Below are positions 57,555-64,000 of a stretch of 64,000 nt of DNA, one piece after another. Source of the stretch: Deinococcus deserti VCD115 (lineage in GTDB: Bacteria; Deinococcota; Deinococci; Deinococcales; Deinococcaceae); the NCBI RefSeq assembly GCF_000020685.1, contig NC_012526.1, positions 20,001 through 84,000 of the forward strand. The letters are read 5' to 3'. A program made the translations under genes and the position numbers. How positions within the stretch are numbered: position 1 is the first letter of the stretch; every line of letters starts with the position of its first letter. The notes under the pieces are model-generated. The model did not search any database. It was not told the origin of the DNA and saw only the letters and a program-made list of their open reading frames with translations.

Positions 57555-57592
57555 AAACAAAGCAGGAGGCAGGCCACAATAGGCGCCTCCTG
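57555..57592 (-). terminator. Intrinsic terminator after the SH3-excalibur gene
   Basis: 8-bp stem CAGGAGGC / GCCTCCTG with a 14-nt loop; on the minus strand it is followed by CTTTGTTTTG. Confidence 0.65.
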
Positions 57593-57609
57593 TCCTGAAC
57601 AGGTGGGTC

Positions 57610-58008
57610 TCAGCGTTCGCTGCTGTCGCAGGCCAGACCGTTGCGGTTGGTATCCAGAGCGCTGCGGTACCCCGGATGCCCAAGCCGTAAAGGGGCCACT
57701 CCTGCTGCACGCGCCGCAGCACATGAGGCATAGAAACGCACACCTTCGCCACTCAGCGGGGCACTGCGTGTCACTGGGCGCAGCAGCGTGCGGGCAATGT
57801 AGCCGCCTCGTCCCTGGTAAGTCGTCCGGCACCACTCACCACGGCACGCAACCGTCAGAAGGGTATTGGCCGGCACGACACCGATGACCGCACCGCTCAT
57901 GGCCGGAAGGCGGCGCAGATTGACTGTCGTCGTCGTTATAGACGTTGCCGCTTCCGCTGCTCCGGTCAGAGCAGCAGCAAGCACCAGCCCTCTCAGTACG
58001 GTCCTCAT
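57610..58008 (-). CDS. Exported SH3b / excalibur-domain protein
   Basis: 132 aa. Signal peptide residues 1-20 (VLRGLVLAAALTGAAEA). A bacterial SH3 domain covers about 22-78 (TTTVNLRRLPAMSGAVIGVVPANTLLTVACRGEWCRTTYQGRGGYI). An excalibur calcium-binding domain at the C-terminus has FYASCAAARAAGVAPL and DTNRNGLACDSSE. Two Cys pairs may be oxidised outside the cell. Cell-surface role likely; precise function unknown. Confidence 0.85.
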   Translation of the reverse strand: MRTVLRGLVLAAALTGAAEAATSITTTTVNLRRLPAMSGAVIGVVPANTLLTVACRGEWCRTTYQGRGGYIARTLLRPVTRSAPLSGEGVRFYASCAAARAAGVAPLRLGHPGYRSALDTNRNGLACDSSER

Positions 58009-58088
58009 ACGATCAGGATGTCACGCCTCTATGAAAAGCAACTTCATGTTGTTTTCGAAAGAGGATCGTCAGCAGGGGTTGGGTGTTC

Positions 58089-58280
58089 CTAATTTTCTGT
58101 GGGGCCGGAACGAGGACCGTTGTCATTTTCTTCCGTGGTTTCAGTTCCTGTGTGCTGGTTGCCGGGTGTGCCCGTACTGCCTGCGCCGCCAGCGCTGGTT
58201 TTACCGGTTGCCTGTTCCTGCTCCTGGCGCTCGGCGTAGGCTTCCTGCATCTGCTCGGCTTCATTGCCTTTATCGGTCAT
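58089..58280 (-). CDS. Small disordered hydrophilic protein (tentative)
   Basis: 63 aa from ATG 58280 (ATG 58304 would add eight residues). Sequence is Glu/Gln-rich at first (NEAEQMQEAYAERQEQEQ) and then Gly/Thr-rich (TGKTSAGGAGSTGTPG). Composition resembles small desiccation-type disordered proteins, but no ribosome binding site or promoter is obvious. It is the only candidate between 58009 and 58628. Confidence 0.35.
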   Translation of the reverse strand: MTDKGNEAEQMQEAYAERQEQEQATGKTSAGGAGSTGTPGNQHTGTETTEENDNGPRSGPTEN

Positions 58281-58628
58281 GCGCCGAGCGTAAGCGCCGG
58301 ACACATGGGGGAGGTGTGGGGGCCGTCAAGTCCGTCTTCATGCGGCTGAAAACGAAGCCGACTCTCCCGGACGGCTTCAGGCGAGGTCCGACCGCCGTGG
58401 CCCGCTCCGCATTTCTGTGTCAGGAGCGGTCATTCTCTCTGCAGCTGCATTACTGCTGCTCAAAAAAGAGCCGGGGCATGACATGCAGTGATGTGAGTCT
58501 GTGACCAAGACATGCTGGGCGGAGTAGCCAAATCTTCACATAGAAGACACCTACGCTGACCCTGAAAGGGCGGGAGCTACTGGACCGCTCAATTCAGTGA
58601 AAGGCATTTATCCTTGGGAGGTCAACTT
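58281..58628. other. Intergenic region upstream of the Thr/Gly-rich protein gene
   Basis: 348 bp without supported genes. It should include the promoter of the 58629 gene; a small GC-rich inverted segment occurs near 58420-58480. No RNA gene recognised. Confidence 0.4.
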
Positions 58629-59429
58629 ATGACGACTCTGGTACGCCGCGCACTGCTGACAACCACACTGCTCCTCAGCCTCGGAATGGCGGGAGCCCAG
58701 ACAGGGCAGACAAGCACATCTGCCCTGCCTGCACAGACCACGCTTACACTGCGCTCCGGAGAACTGACACTTCCATACCTGGAAGGCGCCACGCCAGTCC
58801 GAAGCGTCAGGACCTTTACCGGTGTCGGTGTGGTCTACCGGGGTTCTGTCGCCGACGCTCTGCAGCGGTATACCCAGGCACTGGTCACAGGAGGATTCAC
58901 AGCCGTAGACCGCTCAGCACCTGCTGAAACGGAAGCCGGCAACGCGGAGGGAACCGGCGATACCACGGAGACGACTGAAACGACCGGAACCACGGACGCG
59001 GCCACCGGGACCACCGGAACAGCTGGGGGTGGAACGGCCGGAGGCACTGGGACAGCCGGCAGCGGAGCGACAGGGACAGCAGGAGCTACAGCCACTGGAA
59101 CGACTGGCACCACAGCCACCGGAACGACGGGCGCAGCAGGTACAGCCGCCACAGGAACCACCGGAGCCACGGGCAGTACAACCGGAGCGGCTGGAACTGG
59201 TACCACGGGAGCGGCGGATACGACCGGAACTGCTGGCACGACAGGCAATGCTGGAACCTCCGCTACCGGGACAACAATGACCCGGCCTGAGGTCGGCAAC
59301 GGTGGACCGGTTCAGACTTTCGAGCGCAACGGTGAACGTGTCCAACTCCGTGTCTATGAAAGCATGGGACATACGGTGGTCCTGATTTCCCGCATCAGTG
59401 TTCCGGGGGCGACCACCCCGGGTAGCTAA
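58629..59429 (+). CDS. Exported protein with a long Thr/Gly/Ala-rich low-complexity insert
   Basis: 266 aa from ATG 58629, preceded by GGGAGG. Signal peptide residues 1-23 ([16 protein letters not shown]). Residues 35-97 form a small folded region ([39 protein letters not shown]). Residues about 98-220 are almost only Thr, Gly and Ala with a few Asp/Glu at the start, in irregular TGTTG/AAGT units. The last 45 residues are again folded ([29 protein letters not shown]) and look like the end of the same domain, so the low-complexity tract splits it. Function unknown; surface location predicted. Confidence 0.78.
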   Translation: MTTLVRRALLTTTLLLSLGMAGAQTGQTSTSALPAQTTLTLRSGELTLPYLEGATPVRSVRTFTGVGVVYRGSVADALQRYTQALVTGGFTAVDRSAPAETEAGNAEGTGDTTETTETTGTTDAATGTTGTAGGGTAGGTGTAGSGATGTAGATATGTTGTTATGTTGAAGTAATGTTGATGSTTGAAGTGTTGAADTTGTAGTTGNAGTSATGTTMTRPEVGNGGPVQTFERNGERVQLRVYESMGHTVVLISRISVPGATTPGS

Positions 59430-59444
59430 AGGGCGCAGGGGCAA

Positions 59445-59471
59445 GGGCGGATTGCCAGGGGTGATCCGCCC
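59445..59471 (+). terminator. Hairpin after the Thr/Gly-rich protein gene
   Basis: 8-bp stem GGGCGGAT / ATCCGCCC with an 11-nt loop, followed by CTCCTTCT. Confidence 0.5.
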
Positions 59472-59666
59472 CTCCTTCTGGCAGCTGAGACGGACTGCTG
59501 AATGATCCGTTACGACTCCTCCGCTCCGCTTTGGCGCCTTCACTCCTCTCCGTCACGGTTTTCTTCCTGTTGGGTAAATCAGTTATGAAGGAACTGATTC
59601 AATGAAATCCACAGGACTTCGTTGACCTTATCCAGATACACCGCGGTCATCTGAAACAAGGAGGAA

Positions 59667-59708
59667 AGCAGGAGAAACGCGTTCCATCTCGCGTTTCTCC
59701 TGCTTTTG
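59667..59708. terminator. Bidirectional terminator near the carB end
   Basis: Perfect 15-bp stem (AGCAGGAGAAACGCG / CGCGTTTCTCCTGCT) with an 8-nt loop. It is followed by TTT on the plus strand and by TTTCC on the minus strand, so it can end both convergent transcripts. Confidence 0.8.
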
Positions 59709-59730
59709 AGTACTTCAGCTGGTGGGGGCC

Positions 59731-62820
<3,090 letters not shown>

Positions 62821-62883
62821 TCCAGACGCTGAGTATGCCACGGATGGGTGAGAAGTGTCGCAGGTGGTTGTATGGTTATGCAA

Positions 62884-63323
62884 TTGGTAGGTGCTGAGCG
62901 CTCCAGGGATGGGAAAACGGCACCGGATATCTGATGTCTGGCGCTGTTGCTCAGGTTGTGCCTGTCATGGTTCCCTCCGGTCTGCTCGGTGCCTGGACTT
63001 ACAGTGCAGTGATTCACCTGACACGTGACTTCCGTACCTTCGCGCTCCACCCGGCTGCATTGGATCAGTGGGCGGTTCAGGCACTGCACCCCAGCTCCAG
63101 TTTCCAGAAGGGGTCTGTGCTTTGTAGTGACTGTGTGCTGACTCTGCGTGCCAGGGACGGAAGGGGCCTGTACTACGGAACTTATGGCTCTTATGCACTC
63201 TAAGAGCTGATTCCAACAGGACTCTTCCGAAACTCTCATAATACGCTTAGAAATGAGAGAAATACAAAGCAGCATCATGCATTTTGTAAAGAAAACACTT
63301 TGTTTCGGCTCTTCTCGCGTGGC
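62884..63323. other. Region upstream of carB, no supported gene
   Basis: About 440 bp. An 89-codon plus-strand frame (62934-63203) lacks a start signal and family features. It must hold the carB promoter (minus strand) and the promoter of the outer-membrane protein (plus strand); a short inverted repeat CTCTCAT/ATGAGAG lies around 63233-63259. Confidence 0.4.
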
Positions 63324-63329
63324 TATGCT
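63324..63329 (+). promoter_or_regulatory. -10 box TATGCT of the 63336 gene (leaderless)
   Basis: TATGCT ends 6 nt before ATG 63336; a TTGTTT sequence 18 nt further upstream may be its -35. Confidence 0.6.
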
Positions 63330-63335
63330 CAGCGT

Positions 63336-63806
63336 ATGAAGAAGGTACTTCTTGGCCTGATGGCCCTTACTGCCGCCTCACCTGCCCTTGCTGCCGGCTA
63401 CGTCGGTGGATCTGTCGGGTCAGGTGCCAGCCTGCATTATCAGCAGGACCTGACCACCAACTCCGCGATGCGCTACAGCCTGAACCTGGAGTCCACGGGC
63501 TTCAATTTCAATACGCTGACGGTGGGCGGCAGCGTGGATTACCTGGCAGATATCCCCAGCACCAGCACTCTGGGCGGCCTGACCCCCTACTACGGCCTCG
63601 GACTTGGGATCGGTGTTGCTGTCGGCAACACCACGGGCGTCATGGTGTACCCCCACGGCAACCTCGGCCTGCGCTATCAGGTGTCTGCTCCTCTGAGCAT
63701 CTTTGGTGAAGGCAACGTTGGTCCCTCTATTGTGGTCAGTAGTGCTGGAACTGGAATTGGTTTCGGCTTTGGGGCCAAGATCGGTCTGAACTACCGTATT
63801 CAGTAA
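63336..63806 (+). CDS. Small predicted outer-membrane beta-barrel protein
   Basis: 156 aa. Signal peptide residues 1-19 (KKVLLGLMALTAASPALAA then GYVGG). The mature sequence has alternating hydrophobic and small residues, many Gly and aromatic girdle residues (MRYSLNLESTGFNFNTLTVGGSVDYLADI; YYGLGLGIGVAVG; GFGFGAKIGLNYRIQ), as in short outer-membrane barrel proteins. The start is supported by leaderless promoter spacing, and a good terminator follows. No specific function can be assigned. Confidence 0.75.
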   Translation: MKKVLLGLMALTAASPALAAGYVGGSVGSGASLHYQQDLTTNSAMRYSLNLESTGFNFNTLTVGGSVDYLADIPSTSTLGGLTPYYGLGLGIGVAVGNTTGVMVYPHGNLGLRYQVSAPLSIFGEGNVGPSIVVSSAGTGIGFGFGAKIGLNYRIQ

Positions 63807-63820
63807 CGTCTGAATGTCAG

Positions 63821-63854
63821 AAGGTGAATCTGGGTTTCCAGGTTCACCTTTTCG
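63821..63854 (+). terminator. Terminator after the 63336 gene
   Basis: 13-bp stem (AAGGTGAATCTGG / CCAGGTTCACCTT, one T-G pair) with a 4-nt loop and TTCG after it. Confidence 0.7.
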
Positions 63855-64000
63855 TGTGGCTTCTCCTGGAGTGCATACCAGGGGCAACCTATGACCCACC
63901 CTTATTTCTTATGAGTTGGTTGCGAAGGGCTACAGGCCTCCATTCCCTTGACCCCCTGCATTTCGACTGCTACCTTGCTGTGTATAGCTATGCGTAATTT

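Larger units (their letters stand above)
59430..59730. other. Intergenic region between convergent genes
   Basis: 301 bp holding two hairpins (59445-59471 and 59667-59704) and no supported gene. Confidence 0.55.

Noticed and set aside
62934..63203. 89-codon plus-strand frame upstream of carB
   Set aside because: No ribosome binding site, no -10 box at leaderless spacing and no recognisable motif; the translation has an irregular composition.

Overview
The window is a 64-kb piece of a GC-rich bacterial chromosome, most likely from the genus Deinococcus. Supporting signs are an HU protein with a Lys/Ala-rich N-terminal extension, a PriA that has lost its helicase motifs (reported for Deinococcus radiodurans), a FrnE-type disulfide oxidoreductase with a C-terminal CX4C motif, a csaB gene for pyruvylated cell-wall polymer next to a DUF5693 gene, and many genes whose start codon lies 6-8 nt after a TANNNT -10 box, as expected for leaderless mRNAs. 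No insertion sequence, prophage, CRISPR array or rRNA gene was recognised. The gene content is chromosomal and dense, with many 1-4 bp start/stop overlaps.

Layout. 1-2803 (minus): osmoprotectant-type ABC importer (binding protein, permease, ATPase cut by the window edge). 3001-9163: HU, a ThiF/MoeB-like adenylyltransferase, a PlsY-like membrane protein overlapping a large TPR membrane protein, then ubiX-ispD-ispE. 9367-14423: MFS transporter, penicillin-acylase-family hydrolase, an unknown protein and a metallophosphatase. 14510-17158: tRNA-Asp and tRNA-Phe followed by queF-queD-queE-queC. 17266-20331: alpha/beta hydrolase under a TetR regulator with visible operator sites, and an E2-like protein without a catalytic histidine. 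20566-25204: leucine-dehydrogenase-like gene, uridine kinase, DUF5693 protein and CsaB. 25256-35038: small lipoprotein, thioesterase, DUF2231 protein, CobW GTPase, ABC exporter, TPR/GH26-like protein, PriA and an EamA exporter. 35099-39436 (minus): an unusual three-gene cluster (Roadblock/LC7 protein, exported multi-pass membrane protein, long helical protein). 39563-41139: tRNA-Arg and an M28 peptidase. 41756-47546 (minus): sugar locus with LacI regulator, binding protein, two permeases and a GH1 beta-glucosidase. 48109-50076: transketolase with a long promoter-proximal leader. 50454-58008: GNAT protein, CxxCH protein/DUF1501/DUF1800 operon, ECF sigma/membrane partner/RseB-like operon, MntR, FrnE and an SH3-excalibur protein. 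58629-63806: exported Thr/Gly-rich protein, carB and a small predicted outer-membrane protein.

How the parts work together. Several units are self-contained: preQ1 biosynthesis beside a queuosine-type tRNA, sugar import and hydrolysis under LacI, UbiX beside two MEP-pathway enzymes, and an envelope-stress-style sigma factor module. The best candidates for undescribed biology are the Roadblock cluster at 35.1-39.4 kb, whose outer two proteins share an ungapped N-terminal region, and several apparent pseudoenzymes (E2-like, LeuDH-like, PlsY-like and PriA). All calls were made by reading motifs, without database searches.
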